In this document: positions 20,131-30,821 of the stretch, piece after piece
Numbering within the stretch: position 1 is the first letter of the stretch
How the letters are laid out: every line of letters begins with the position of its first letter
Assembly (NCBI RefSeq): GCF_964019845.1
Contig: NZ_OZ026465.1
Span: forward strand, 806,001-870,000
Reading direction: 5' to 3'
Source of the DNA: Spiroplasma endosymbiont of Labia minor
Lineage (GTDB): Bacteria > Bacillota_I > Bacilli_A > Mycoplasmatales > Mycoplasmataceae
DNA length: 64,000 nucleotides
Position numbers and translations under genes: made by a program
The notes under the pieces: generated by a model
What the model saw: only the letters and a program-made list of their open reading frames with translations
Database searches by the model: none
Told to the model about the DNA's origin: nothing

Positions 20131-20748
20131 TTATTTTGAAATTACACAAATTAAAAAGTTATCCGCAAATATACAGCCATCTTTATTTTCGAAAAAAGTA
20201 TTTGAAATTAATCTTGTACTAAATGGTTCCAATAAAAATGAATTTATTTCAAATTTTAAACCTTTTATCGTTACAGTTGTATTATTTTTTGAAAAAAAAG
20301 ATATATATCTAAATTCTTGAAACTTACTAAAACTTAAAATGTTTTCACCTTTTTCTAATTTAAAAGAAATGGAATTTTCAGAAATAATTTTAACATCATA
20401 ACGAAAAATAAAATCAAATACAGATAAATTCATATCATAGCGAGTAGTAGGTTTTACAATCATAATAATTTCATTGCAATTATTTTTAATAGCATTTTGA
20501 ATTGCAATTTCTCCATCTAAAAAATCTTTTTCAGTATCAAGTTGAATAAATTTTTTCGCTTTTTGTTCAATTATATTTTTTTCTGTCTTAGAAACATTGT
20601 CAAAATCCGAAACTGCTAAATCTAAAATCATATTTTTATTAATTAAGTCTAAACATCCTCTTTCAACGCCAATTTTATAAAAATTTTTATAATAAGATAA
20701 ATTTAAATTATTTTCTGCAGCAACTATTAAAGCTTTGTTATTTTGCAT
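20131..20748 (-). CDS. thiN: Thiamine diphosphokinase
   Basis: Predicted transferase making thiamine diphosphate from thiamine and ATP, 205 aa. Recognised by the N-terminal ERGCLDLI segment and VSDFDNVS (the GDFDS-like acidic motif, about residue 48). A DTEKDFLDGEIAI motif follows, as in ThiN/TPK. Sequence divergence is large, so part of the call rests on its place after rpe in the rsgA-rpe-thiN order known from Firmicutes. ATG 20748 lies inside the end of rpe (11-nt overlap), with GAGG about 7 nt upstream. Confidence 0.82.
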   Translation of the reverse strand: MQNNKALIVAAENNLNLSYYKNFYKIGVERGCLDLINKNMILDLAVSDFDNVSKTEKNIIEQKAKKFIQLDTEKDFLDGEIAIQNAIKNNCNEIIMIVKPTTRYDMNLSVFDFIFRYDVKIISENSISFKLEKGENILSFSKFQEFRYISFFSKNNTTVTIKGLKFEINSFLLEPFSTRLISNTFFENKDGCIFADNFLICVISK

Positions 20749-21415
20749 CAATTAACCTCTTAAATTTGGTGGAGAAATCTTTTTCACCAAATAAATATGA
20801 TCCTACAACAGCATAATTTATAATTTCATTATTCAAATTTTTAAATGTATCAGAATTAATTCCTCCATCTACTTCTATTTCTGTATTCAATTTATTTTTT
20901 AATTTAAAATTATTAAAACTATTAATTTTATCTACAACATCAACGATAAATTTTTGACCACCAAAACCGGGGAAAACCGTCATAAATAAAATTCCATCTA
21001 ATTTATTTAAAAATTTTTTTATTTTTTTTCAATCTGTATTTGGATTTACAGCTAAAAAGGATTTGATATTATTAATTTTGCAAAACTCTATAAAATGATA
21101 AATTTGTTTAGTTTTTAAAGCTTCAAAATGAAAAGCTATTTGAATAACACCAGTATTTAAATATGATTGTAAAAAAGAAACTATACTTTTTTTCTTAAGT
21201 GAAATCATAAAATGAATATCTATATTTAATTTCGGAAATTGATTATGTATATTTTCTAAGATTTTTGGTCCCATCGTTATATTTGGAACAAAATTATTGT
21301 CCATAACATCATAGTGAATAGTTTTGATTCCATTATTTATCGCATTTTCTAAGTTTGCTTTTAAATTTAGAAAATTGGCCGAAATTATACTTGGATAAAT
21401 TTGAATTTTTGACAT
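20738..21415 (-). CDS. rpe: Ribulose-phosphate 3-epimerase
   Basis: Epimerises ribulose-5-phosphate to xylulose-5-phosphate. It is a 225-aa TIM barrel with the family motifs YPSIISANF at the N-terminus, HYDVMDNNFVPN (metal His/Asp), DIHFMI, TVFPGFGGQKF and EVDGGI. In-frame TGA gives Trp between residues 125 and 135. Its ATG shares a base with the rsgA stop (TAATG). Part of the prpC-prkC-rsgA-rpe-thiN series. Confidence 0.95.
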
Positions 21416-22323
21416 TAATATTTTTCCCTTTCATTTTTTTTAATTTCCTCTTGAATTTTCACATAATCATTATAAATAAATTCAGGAAATTCACCTTTTT
21501 TAACAGCATTAATAATTGCACAATCGTCAATGTTTACATTAATATGTAAGCAATTTTTAAATTTACAATATATATAACGTTCGTTAAAAAAATTATAAGC
21601 CCTTGAAAGTTGGAAGCTTGTCACATCATTTAGTTCAAAAGATGAAAATCCAGGTGTATCTGCAATAAAACCATTTTTATATTCATATAATTCGTTTTTT
21701 GTTGTGGTGTGTTTACCTCTATTTAATGCTTTAGATATTTCTTGAGTTTGCAATTGCAATTTTGGCATTAAATGGTTTAAAGTAGTTGATTTTCCAGCTC
21801 CCGTTTGTCCTGTAAAAACAGTAATCTTGTTTTCTTCTAACATGCTTTTAAATTTCATTCATTCCAGATTTGCTCTTTTCAATTTATTATTTATATAATA
21901 AATTTCATAATTTAGATCTTTATATCACTCTAATTGTTTTCTAATTGGAGAATTAGTTGGTAGTAAATCTACTTTTGTAAAAGCTAAAATAGGCTCCGTA
22001 CCTAATATTTTTACAAATGCTATATATTTATTTAAAAGATAAGATGCAAAAGTCGGATTTGCAACTGCTGTAACTATAACAACTCTGTCTATATTTACTA
22101 TTCTGGGTCGATATAACTCATTTTTTCTATCAAATATTTTTGTAATACTACCCATTTTAAAGTTATCATCTGTTATTTCGAATTCTACATAATCTCCTAC
22201 AGTTATTTTGTAATTATTATATCTAAAAATACCTTTTGCCTTACATTCATAAATTTTATTTTTATTTACTCTAACTGAACAAAATTCAGAAATCACTCGT
22301 GTTACTAAACCGTTTAAAATCAC
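21415..22323 (-). CDS. rsgA: Ribosome small-subunit GTPase RsgA
   Basis: Circularly permuted GTPase acting in late 30S assembly, about 302 aa. An N-terminal OB fold (VGDYVEFEI) is followed by the G4 motif FTKVDL, the P-loop GQTGAGKSTTLN, the G3 segment DTPGFSSF, and a C-terminal zinc motif (C, C-H and C in YCKFKNCLHINVNIDDC). The start is uncertain. AAAGG at 22334-22338 is best spaced for GTG 22323; TTG 22329 and GTG 22332 are alternatives. The ribosome site overlaps the prkC stop codon. Confidence 0.94.
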
Positions 22324-22336
22324 ATTCAACACACCT

Positions 22337-23374
22337 TTACAAAATTATTAATAAAATTATTAATGCAATTAACATTATTGTAAACAAAAATGTATATAAA
22401 AAAGTATACGATGGTTTTAAATATCTACGCAATGAATTAAAGTGACTTGTTGCTGGCCTTTTAATAATTCTTCCTTTTTTTTCATTAAAATAATCAAATG
22501 TTTGTCTAAAAACTAATGGTTTATCATTTACACTTTTAGTAACATTTTTTAAATCTTTTGCAAATTCATCAATAGTTTTATATCTTTCATCTAAATTTTT
22601 TGCAACTGATTTCATAATTATATTTTCTAATGCCTGAGGAATATTCGGATTTAATTCTCTTGGTGGAATTACTGGTTTATTTATATGCATAGTAGCTAAA
22701 ACTTTAGGCATCATATGTAAAAATGGTGCTACACCTGTAGAAAATTCATATAACATTACACCCAAAGCATAAATATCGGTTTGATTATTTACTTCAAATC
22801 CTAATATTTGCTCTGGAGACATGTATTTTGGTGTACCAACTGGTTTTTGTTCTTCACCAGATTTGTTGTCTATCATAATTGAAATTCCGAAATCTGAAAT
22901 TTTTACATCACCAGACGAAGAGATTAAGATGTTATCTGGCTTTATATCTCTATGTATTATTCCTAATTTATGTGCTGCAGATAGACCGTTAGCTATTTCT
23001 CCAAAATAATATTGTAATTCTTCAATTGTCATAATACCAAAATCATTAAATTTATTTTTTAATGTTCCGCCCTCTAACAAACCCATTGCAATAAAGAAAA
23101 ATCCTTGATCCTGAAAAACATCATAAAGTGGCACAACATTTGGATGATCCGCAAGGCGCGCCAAAGATTCTCTCTCAATTTCATATCTTTTTGGTCCGGT
23201 CTCTTTTAAAATCACATCTGGATTAATAACTTTTAAAGCAACATTTCGTTGAGTCATTATATCATATGCTTTATAAACTGTTGCCATACCGCCTTGACCA
23301 TAACGTTTAATTATTTCATAACGTTTATGAATAATATCTCCGCTATTTAAAGCATATTTATCATCTTCTGCCAT
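22337..23374 (-). CDS. prkC: Membrane-anchored Ser/Thr protein kinase (PrkC type, no PASTA domains)
   Basis: Hanks-type kinase of 345 aa. The N-lobe has GQGGMATVYKAYD and the ATP-binding Lys in VALKVI. The catalytic loop IIHRDIKPDNIL, DFGIS, and the activation segment GTPKYMSPEQ are intact. One C-terminal transmembrane helix (last 22 residues) ends the protein. The extracellular PASTA repeats of Gram-positive PrkC are absent, as expected in an organism without peptidoglycan. ATG 23374 is preferred over GTG 23383. It pairs with the phosphatase gene directly upstream. Confidence 0.95.
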   Translation of the reverse strand: MAEDDKYALNSGDIIHKRYEIIKRYGQGGMATVYKAYDIMTQRNVALKVINPDVILKETGPKRYEIERESLARLADHPNVVPLYDVFQDQGFFFIAMGLLEGGTLKNKFNDFGIMTIEELQYYFGEIANGLSAAHKLGIIHRDIKPDNILISSSGDVKISDFGISIMIDNKSGEEQKPVGTPKYMSPEQILGFEVNNQTDIYALGVMLYEFSTGVAPFLHMMPKVLATMHINKPVIPPRELNPNIPQALENIIMKSVAKNLDERYKTIDEFAKDLKNVTKSVNDKPLVFRQTFDYFNEKKGRIIKRPATSHFNSLRRYLKPSYTFLYTFLFTIMLIALIILLIIL

Positions 23375-23406
23375 TTGAATCACTCTTTTTCTAATATTAT
23401 GATATC

Positions 23407-23439
23407 AAAAAAAAAGAAAAAGCGAGTTTATACACTCAC
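23407..23439 (-). terminator. Terminator between prpC and prkC
   Basis: GTGAGT/ACTCGC stem (with one G:T pair) and a GTATAA loop, followed on the minus strand by TTTTTC and nine T. The prpC stop codon is inside the stem. It would attenuate transcription into prkC. Confidence 0.55.
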
Positions 23440-24192
23440 TTCTATTATTAAAATTGATAAATTATCTGTTGACATATTGTCTTTTGCATCAGAAATAATC
23501 AATTGTGCCTTATCTTTTAATTTTAATTTTTGATTCTGCAACGTCGCCACAACTATTTCTTCATCAAAATAATCATGCACACCATCAGAAGTTAATATAA
23601 AAACACCATATGGATCTTCTAAAAAATAAGTATCTATTCTTAAAGTTTTTGATGGCCCCAAAGCGCTAGTTAATACTTTTCAAAAAGTCACATCTGATGT
23701 TTTACCAAAAATATTATTATTGGTTTTAATTTCATCTCTATCTTCTTCTGGCGTGGAATTTCATAAATTTTGATCTTGTGAAATTTGAAATAGATTATTA
23801 TTAACAAGTTTGTAAGTTCTAGAATCTCCTATATTTACAACATAAGCTTTTTTATTTGCAAATAGAATTGCCGTAAGTGTTGTACCCATATCTAATGTTT
23901 CTTTGTGAATAGAGGCATAGTCTATCATTTTTTCTAAAATTTCATTAACTGACTTTCTCAATCATTTATTAATTTCCGAATTATTCAAATTATTAAAATC
24001 ATATGAATCGAACATTTTTACAAAAGAATCTACAGCTATTTTTGAAGCTATTTCCCCATGAGCATGCCCGCCCATACCGTCACACACAATACCAAAAGAT
24101 TGTCCAAATTTGTTCGTTGAAAAAGTTAAATAATCTTGATTTGCTTTTCTAAAGTTTCCGATATCTGTTAATTTGGCGTATTTAAAATGCAT
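23428..24192 (-). CDS. prpC: PP2C-type Ser/Thr protein phosphatase
   Basis: Metal-dependent phosphatase of 254 aa, the partner of the adjacent kinase. PPM motifs are present: [21 protein letters not shown] with metal-binding Asp and Gly, [28 protein letters not shown] and STDNLS at the C-terminal metal site. Three TGA codons are Trp. ATG 24192 lies inside the rlmN end (11-nt overlap) with GGAG about 9 nt upstream. Confidence 0.95.
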
Positions 24193-25243
24193 TATTTAAT
24201 ACTCCTTCACGTTTTACTCTTAATTGTCCACATGCTGCATCAATATCTAAACCATATTCATGGCGAACTACTGCATTAATTCCTGATTTTTTTAATATTC
24301 TAAAAAAATTATCTATATTTTTTGAACGTTTATACGTATTCTCATTAATTTCATTATAAGGAATAAGATTTACATATCCATTTTTGCCTTTTATTAGTTC
24401 TGCAAGTTCTCTTGCATTTTCATTTGAATCATTAACTTTATCTATCAAAATGTATTCAAAAGTAACGCGGCGATTGGTTTTAGCCAAATAATAATCAACA
24501 GCTTGCATTAATTTTTCTAACGGAAATGCTTTATTTATTGGCATTATCTCTGATCTTATTTCATTGTTTGGTGCATGCAATGAGATTGCTAAATTTATTT
24601 GCATTTTTCTTTCTGAAAATTCCATTATTTTTGGAATGACCCCACAAGTTGAAACAGTTATATGTCGTGATCCTATAGCTAATGCTTTTGCATTATTCAA
24701 AATATCTAATGCTTTCATAACATTATCATAATTGTCAAAAGGCTCACCTATGCCCATTACAACAACATTACTAATTCTAGTTAAATCACTATTAGTTTCG
24801 TTGGTATTTTTTAGCATGTTATTCATAATTCAAACTTGTCGTACAATTTCAGATACATCTAAATTACGTTGTTTTTTTATCAAACCAGATGCGCAAAATG
24901 TGCAAGCCATATTGCAGCCAACTTGAGTGGTTATACAAATGGTATTACCATATTGTTGCGGCATTAAAACAGTTTCAATAGTCTTATTATCTGATAATTT
25001 AAATAAAATTTTTATTGTTCCATCACTTGATGTTTGATTTACTAATTCTTCAAAAGTTTCATTTGTGAAATTTTTTTGCAAATATTTTCTTAAATCATTT
25101 GATAAATTTGACATTTTGTCAAAATTTAATTCATATTTATCATATATTCATTCAAATATTTGAGTTGCATTAAATTTTTTATAACCTGATTCTATCAGAG
25201 TTTTTTCTAATTCTGCTAATGTGTAATTAAAAATATTTGTCAT
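24182..25243 (-). CDS. rlmN: 23S rRNA/tRNA (adenine-C2) methyltransferase RlmN
   Basis: Radical-SAM enzyme methylating A2503 of 23S rRNA and A37 of some tRNAs, 353 aa. The iron-sulfur motif CNMACTFC is near residue 118. [27 protein letters not shown] and the C-terminal resolving Cys region [10 protein letters not shown] are all present. ATG 25243 has GGAG 9 nt upstream. It heads the rlmN-prpC-prkC-rsgA-rpe-thiN operon from an extended -10 promoter. Confidence 0.96.
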
Positions 25244-25261
25244 AACTTCGCTCCATTTTAA

Positions 25262-25270
25262 ATTATATCA
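25262..25270 (-). promoter_or_regulatory. rlmN operon extended -10 promoter
   Basis: TGATATAAT on the minus strand about 19 nt before the rlmN ATG; no clear -35. Confidence 0.5.
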
Positions 25271-25319
25271 TTAATTTATAATGAATATTTATATATACAG
25301 CAATGAATGACAAATATAA

Positions 25320-26962
25320 TTATTTATTAAATATTTTTCTAATTTTTCTTTTTTTAATTATTTTTAAGACGATTAACGAAATCGTTCATAATGCAATTAT
25401 TAAAGAACATAATAGAAAATAGAATCAAATTTGTTTGTAAAATGATTTTGTTTTTTGTTTTTCAATATTTTTATATTGAGAATTTTTAATATTAACTTCT
25501 AAATTGCCTGTTACATTATCTTTGCCTATAATATTTAATTTTATGGAATCTAATTTTACGTTAATAAAATTTGATTCCTCATTTGTAATTTCATTTTCAT
25601 TGTTAATTACTATATTTCGATTTAAAATTAGTTGAGCTTCGCAATTTAAAGTGTTTATAGCATTTCCAACTAATGATTTGAAATTTTCTTTATCATTTAC
25701 AATTGTTTCATAATACATTGTATTATAATCATCCAAATTAACATTTTGATTTACATTATTTGTATTTTTTATTATATTAATTATTTTAAAATGCGTACAA
25801 TTTACAATGCTATTATTTTCTGATAAAACTTCAACAATTTGTGTTTAACAGTTTCGGATTCTAAAATATTTCAATTTAGAATTAGTATTCTTTCTTTTGT
25901 TGCATTTAAGTCTAATTTTACATCATCTATATAAAGATTAAATTTTTTTAACTGAAGACTTGCATACTCAATTATATCGCTATGAATTTTTTCAATGGTT
26001 GTATCTTCTAAAAACAAATCTGGAATTTCTAATTGGGCTAAATTGATTTTTCTAAATAATTTAAATTCAATTTGACAATTTCCTATTGCACCAGAATTTG
26101 GCAATGAATTTATTTGTAAAAAAACACTATTTTGGATTTGATTTGAACAATTTATTAATTTTTCTAATACATAATCTGTTAACCCAGTTATAGTATAATC
26201 ATCATTATTAGATAAATAATTCGGTAAATTTTCTACAATCAAATTTATTATTTCGTTTTTTAATTGTGAAAAATCTATTATAGTAGATTTATCAACAACT
26301 ATCGTTTTAGTTAATTTCAATGTATTCAAACTTGTTAAATCAAAAATCAATTTAGGGATATGTATTTGTAAATTTCTAAAATCTAATGTTGCCATTCCTT
26401 TCCCTGCACTATTAAAATTTCCATTTTCACCGTTATGCGCGTGTTCTACTAATTTTACAGTTAAACTTACAATTTTATTATCTTCAAGATTAATCGAAAC
26501 ATATGCTCATTGTTCTACAAAATCTCCATTTTTTGATTCACGACCGTAATCTTGTTGAGCTTCTTTTTCTCCTATTCTCATTGTTACTTGTAAAATTCTA
26601 TCCGATGTTGCTGCTGCTGGATCTGTAGCCTTCAATTCCATGCTTGAGTCTATTGTTATTTGATCTAACCTTGCAGAATCATAATTTGTAATTAATTTAG
26701 TAACATCAACAGTTATAGTTTTTTCATCTATTTGTGTGTCATCTGATTTTTCTCATGCTCATGTACATCTACCGGCATCTGCACTTTTTTCTAAATGAAT
26801 ATCATCAGAAAATTTTTCCTGTGAAAAACCACCAGAATTAATGTCATACAGACTAATATTTTCAGTAGTTCTATCATCACCAATTTGTAATTCTGTTTTT
26901 GTCAACAATATTAATGATAAAGATAAAATTGATGATCATAAAATTAATAAAGATTTTCTCAT
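25320..26962 (-). pseudogene. Frameshifted surface-protein gene (signal peptide + C-terminal anchor)
   Basis: ATG 26962 (GGAGG upstream) opens a frame beginning MRKSLLILWSSILSLSLILL, a signal peptide without a lipobox Cys. It runs 386 codons to TAA at 25802. The next frame is open from 25844 down to TAA at 25320 with no usable start. It ends in a transmembrane helix (WFYFLLCSLIIALWTISLIV) and a KKRKIRK tail, as expected for the C-terminal anchor of the same protein. One extra A in the run at 25844-25846 would join them into a 547-aa type I membrane protein. It may be a real inactivating mutation, phase variation, or a sequencing error. The ectodomain family is not recognised. Confidence 0.7.
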
Positions 26963-27048
26963 TTTTATACCTCCAAACAAATATGTAATTTTTTTATTAA
27001 TTAAATGCTTTTTGGGACAATTTTTAAATTTAATCGTAACGGAAATCA

Positions 27049-27090
27049 GAAAATACCCAAAAAAATTAATTAATTTTTTTGGGTATTTTC
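27049..27090 (-). terminator. rsmB operon terminator
   Basis: GAAAATACCCAAAAAAATTA with its complement, a near-perfect 42-nt palindrome right after the rsmB stop. It could also stop plus-strand transcription. Confidence 0.75.
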
Positions 27091-27092
27091 TA

Positions 27093-28361
27093 CTAATTAT
27101 CTAACTTTGCTAATTTGGCTATATAGAAACCATCTGTATTATTTTCATATCCAAAAAATTGATGCTCTTCTAACAACACCATATCTGGATGATCTAATCT
27201 AAAATTATCTATTTGATTTTGATTTTCTGCTTTACTAATTGTGCAAGTGGAATACACTAATATTCCATCAATTTTTAAAGCATTATAGGCTTTATTTAAT
27301 AAATTTTTTTGGATATTTATTAGAGAATTTATTTTAGTTCGATTCAAACCTACCAATTTTATTTCTGGTTTTCTTTTTAGAACACCAAAACCAGAACAAG
27401 GTGCATCAAGCAAAATCTTATCGTATTTTTCAACAGCATTAATTTTTGTTGCGTCCACATTAAATAACTTGATATTTTTACAATCTAATCTTGCAATATT
27501 TTCTTCTATATATTTTATTTTATATCCTGCAAGTTCATAAGCATCTATGAAACCTGTATTATTCATCAATGCTGAAAGATGCGTTAATTTACCTCCCGGA
27601 GCCGAACACATATCTAAAACTACTTCATTTGGTTTTGGATCTAAAACTTCGCCAACAAGTATAGAGGCTTGATCTTGTACATTAACAAAACCACGTTTAA
27701 ACATCTCAGATGTAATAATAGGTCTTGCAGAAATAACTCCACTCTTTGAAATATTTGATGAAACCAAATCAAAATCTTCGGTAAATTGTTCAAGAAGTTG
27801 TTCACGTGAAATTTTCAATGTGTTAGTTCGCAAAGAAATTGGTGGAATATTTAGTGAATCCTCAGCAACTTTGATGGCAACTTCGCTTGAAAAATCATTT
27901 TTTATCTGTTCAAATAAAGAAGTTTCAAAACTTGTTTTAATCAATAATCGCTCATTACCTTTTACTGTTATATTAAAACGTTCTTTTTCATTTGCAATTG
28001 CGTTTTTTAAAACAGCATTAATTAGACCCGCAAATTTACTAAATTCTTTTTTTGCAACTTCTACTGCTTCTGAGATAATCGCATAATTTGGAACTCTTTC
28101 CATAAATTTCATTTGATATAAACTCATTCATATTAAAATTTGAATTTTTTTGGGGGTTGCTTTTTTTGAAATCATTTTAGTTGTAACATAATCCAAATAT
28201 TTTGCGTTTTGCAATGTACCCAAAACAATTCTTGTAATATTTTTTTGATCCAACCCAGAAAAATTATTTTCTTTATGCATGTTATTCAATAAATGATTTG
28301 AATATTTCTTTTCAAGTACGACACCTTTTAAAATTTTATAAGCTTCTAATCGTAATGACAT
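27093..28361 (-). CDS. rsmB: 16S rRNA (cytosine-967-C5) methyltransferase RsmB
   Basis: RNA m5C methyltransferase of 422 aa with an N-terminal NusB-like domain and a C-terminal Rossmann domain. Diagnostic motifs are the SAM-binding VVLDMCSAPGGKLTHLSAL, the motif IV cysteine in LLDAPCSGFGVLKRKPE, and the motif VI cysteine in LVYSTCTIS. ATG 28361 follows GGGAG. Downstream of gmk by 32 nt, so rsmD-gmk-rsmB form an operon ending at 27049. Confidence 0.95.
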
Positions 28362-28393
28362 AACTATACTCCCTTAGGTGAACATTAATGATT

Positions 28394-29308
28394 TTAAATT
28401 GTGAAAAAATTAATCTCTAGCATTAATCTTTCACATAATTGCTCAATAATTTCTTTATTTAATAAATTGTCTAATTTGCCATGCGCTAAAATTTCGTGAT
28501 AAGCAGCATCTGTTAAAGTATTTATTAGTTTTATTTTAAATTCATCGTCATTTAAAGCCAAAGTTTCTTCCATCGTTCTCTCTGATGGTTCTTTATTTTC
28601 ACCTAATAAATCTAAATTGAAACGCCAATTTTCCACAAAAAACATATACTTTACTTCAACTATAGTCGTAATAATTTTGCGCAATTTATTAAACACAGAT
28701 TCTAATGTATTGTAATTTGTAATGTTTTCTTTTTGCAAAACATCTTTAATTTTAGCAATGGTATTTTCTAAATTATCGTTTTCAATAACATAATCATACT
28801 TATATTTTAATGGTATTTCTAAAAGAGCTTTTTCAAGCCTTTGTTTTACAACATCGACTTCCTCTGTTCCTCTAGAAAATAAACGCTCTTGCAAAATTGA
28901 TAAACTTGGTGGCATTAAAAATAAAGAAATTATATCATTTGGATTTTCCTTTTTTAATACTTGTGTCGCACCAATAACTTCTATTTCTAAAACAACATTC
29001 TCACCATTTTCAATTTTATCATAAACATATTTTCTTGGTGTTCCATAAAAATTACCAATAAATTCTGCATATTCTATTAAATCATTATTTTCAATGGCTT
29101 TATAAAATTCTTCTCTTGAAACAAAAAAATAATTTACACCATTTATTTCTCCCGGTCGTTTACTACGTGTTGTCATTGACACAGAATAATTTAATTTTAA
29201 TAATTTATCTTCAAATAAAAATTTATTAACAGAACCTTTACCAACTCCAGATGGACCAGATAGAATAATAATTTTGCCTCTTTTTTTTGTATTAATCATT
29301 ATTTTCAT
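28394..29308 (-). CDS. gmk: Guanylate kinase with C-terminal extension
   Basis: Phosphorylates GMP to GDP. Residues about 10-195 are a complete guanylate kinase: P-loop LSGPSGVGKGSV, SMTTRSKRPGEINGVNYFFV, EFIGNFYGTPR and ISLFLMPPS. The usual enzyme is about 205 aa, whereas this one has 304. The extra C-terminal part (FVENWRFNLDLLGENKEPSE onward) looks helical and acidic, and I do not recognise it. In Firmicutes gmk is followed by rpoZ, but clear omega-subunit motifs are not visible. ATG 29308 lies within the end of rsmD, with AGGAG upstream. Confidence 0.93.
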   Translation of the reverse strand: MKIMINTKKRGKIIILSGPSGVGKGSVNKFLFEDKLLKLNYSVSMTTRSKRPGEINGVNYFFVSREEFYKAIENNDLIEYAEFIGNFYGTPRKYVYDKIENGENVVLEIEVIGATQVLKKENPNDIISLFLMPPSLSILQERLFSRGTEEVDVVKQRLEKALLEIPLKYKYDYVIENDNLENTIAKIKDVLQKENITNYNTLESVFNKLRKIITTIVEVKYMFFVENWRFNLDLLGENKEPSERTMEETLALNDDEFKIKLINTLTDAAYHEILAHGKLDNLLNKEIIEQLCERLMLEINFFTI

Positions 29309-29861
29309 CCTCTCTCCTTAGTATATATAAATGTTTATTTTTATAATTTTTATATTTTAGCAATACAAACTGTGAAATCTCATCTTCATTTAATAATATT
29401 GGCGATTCGCAAATTATCACCCCAAAATTATTAAGTAATTTACTGGTTTTTATAAATTCAAAAAAATCATAATAAAATTCTATATTTGCAAATGGTGGGT
29501 CAAAATATATTAAATCAATTGTGATATTTTGTTCAAGTAAGCAAGTTAATACAATTTTATAATCTAAATTAAATAGACTATAACATGATTTTGAAATATC
29601 ATGGAAATTTTGTTCAATAATTTTAACTGCATCTTTGGATAAATCATTTATATATGCATGTAAAATGCCTCTTGATACTCCTTCTAATGACAAAGCACCA
29701 GAACCGCCAAATAGATCTAATGATTTCTTATTTTCAAAAAAAAATCAATTATCTAATATATTAAACATATCTTCTTTGATATATTGAATCGTTGGTCGAG
29801 TATTTCTTCCTTCTAAAGCAATTAATTTTCTGCCCTTAAATTTTCCTGAGATAACGTTCAT
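29292..29861 (-). CDS. rsmD: 16S rRNA (guanine-966-N2) methyltransferase RsmD
   Basis: SAM-dependent methyltransferase of 189 aa. It has the family start MNVISGKFKGRKL, RPTIQYIKEDMFNIL, the SAM site SLDLFGGSGALSLEG, and the catalytic IYFDPPF (NPPY type). ATG 29861 has GGAA about 6 nt upstream. Overlaps gmk by 17 nt and heads the rsmD-gmk-rsmB operon. Confidence 0.94.
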
Positions 29862-29880
29862 GTTTTTTCCTTTTATTTCT

Positions 29881-29886
29881 ATTATA
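29881..29886 (-). promoter_or_regulatory. rsmD operon -10 box
   Basis: TATAAT (as TGTATAAT) on the minus strand, 20 nt upstream of the rsmD ATG. For the divergent def, TTAACA (29938-29943) and TATAGA (29962-29967) with an 18-nt spacer are a weaker plus-strand candidate. Confidence 0.45.
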
Positions 29887-29991
29887 CAAAATAACTTAAA
29901 AATGCACACAAAAAAATGAAATTAGTCTTATCAACTATTAACAAAAATTATGATATTATTTTATAGAATTTAGAAGGGTTTATAGCAAAAG

Positions 29992-30591
29992 ATGAAATTA
30001 GATTTAGCAAAAGATTTGTTGCAAAAAGAGACCCCAACAAATAAATGATTAATAAAAGATACAGATGCAAAAATTATTAGAGCAAAATCAAAAGATATCA
30101 AATTACCTTTATCTGTTGAAAATGAACTTATAATGAAAAAATTGATAGATTTTGTGAGATACTCTCAAGATCCATCGATTAATGAAAAAGACAATGGAGA
30201 TTATTTAAGACCAGCAGTTGGTTTAGCAGCACCACAAATTGGTGCAAATATTAATATGTTTTTTATTAGATTTGAAGAAGAAGATTCAAGTGAAGAATAC
30301 GCCATTATTAACGGAAGAATAATTTCTAAATCTGTTCAAATAATTACGATTGAAAGTGGCGAAGGATGTTTATCTGTTGATAAAGACTACGTTGGTTTTG
30401 TACCTAGAAGCTACAAAATAGAATTTGAAGGATTTGATTGACTTACTAAAAAAAATATTAAAAAAACATTCAGTGGTTACCATTCAATTGTTTTTCAACA
30501 TGAACTAGATCATATAAATGGAAAATTATATTATGATTGAATAAATAAAAAAGCGCCAGAAGAAATAAATCACGACTGGATATACATTTAA
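29992..30591 (+). CDS. def: Peptide deformylase
   Basis: Iron/zinc hydrolase that removes the formyl group from nascent proteins, 199 aa (Gram-positive type 2 length). The three hallmark motifs are VGLAAPQIG near residue 76, EGCLSV near residue 124 with the metal Cys, and HELDH near residue 172. ATG 29992 has AGAAGG about 14 nt upstream. In-frame TGA codons are Trp; TGG is also used near the end. Monocistronic, ending in a hairpin. Confidence 0.96.
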
Positions 30592-30628
30592 ATAATATAA
30601 AAAATTAATAACTGATATAAATAATATA

Positions 30629-30660
30629 AAAAATCAAAAAATGTTTATTTTTTGATTTTT
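30629..30660 (+). terminator. def terminator
   Basis: AAAAATCAAAAAA / TTTTTTGATTTTT with a 6-nt loop, 38 nt after the stop. The remaining 160 nt to rnjA hold only a possible TATAAT at 30683-30688 (TTGATA at 30662-30667, short 15-nt spacer). Confidence 0.7.
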
Positions 30661-30821
30661 ATTGATAAAATAAATGTAAATTTATAATAAAGTTTTAATG
30701 TTTCAATTATTTTACAATAAGTCTATATTAATAATTTATTAAAGCTATTCCACTTATATTAATATGTAAAAAATTACTTTCAAAACATTAAAAATATTAA
30801 TAAATTACAAGGAGATTTAAA

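Noticed and set aside
24182-25114. Frame change within rlmN
   Set aside because: The break at 24827-24829 is an in-frame TGA (Trp), not a shift; the protein aligns through it.
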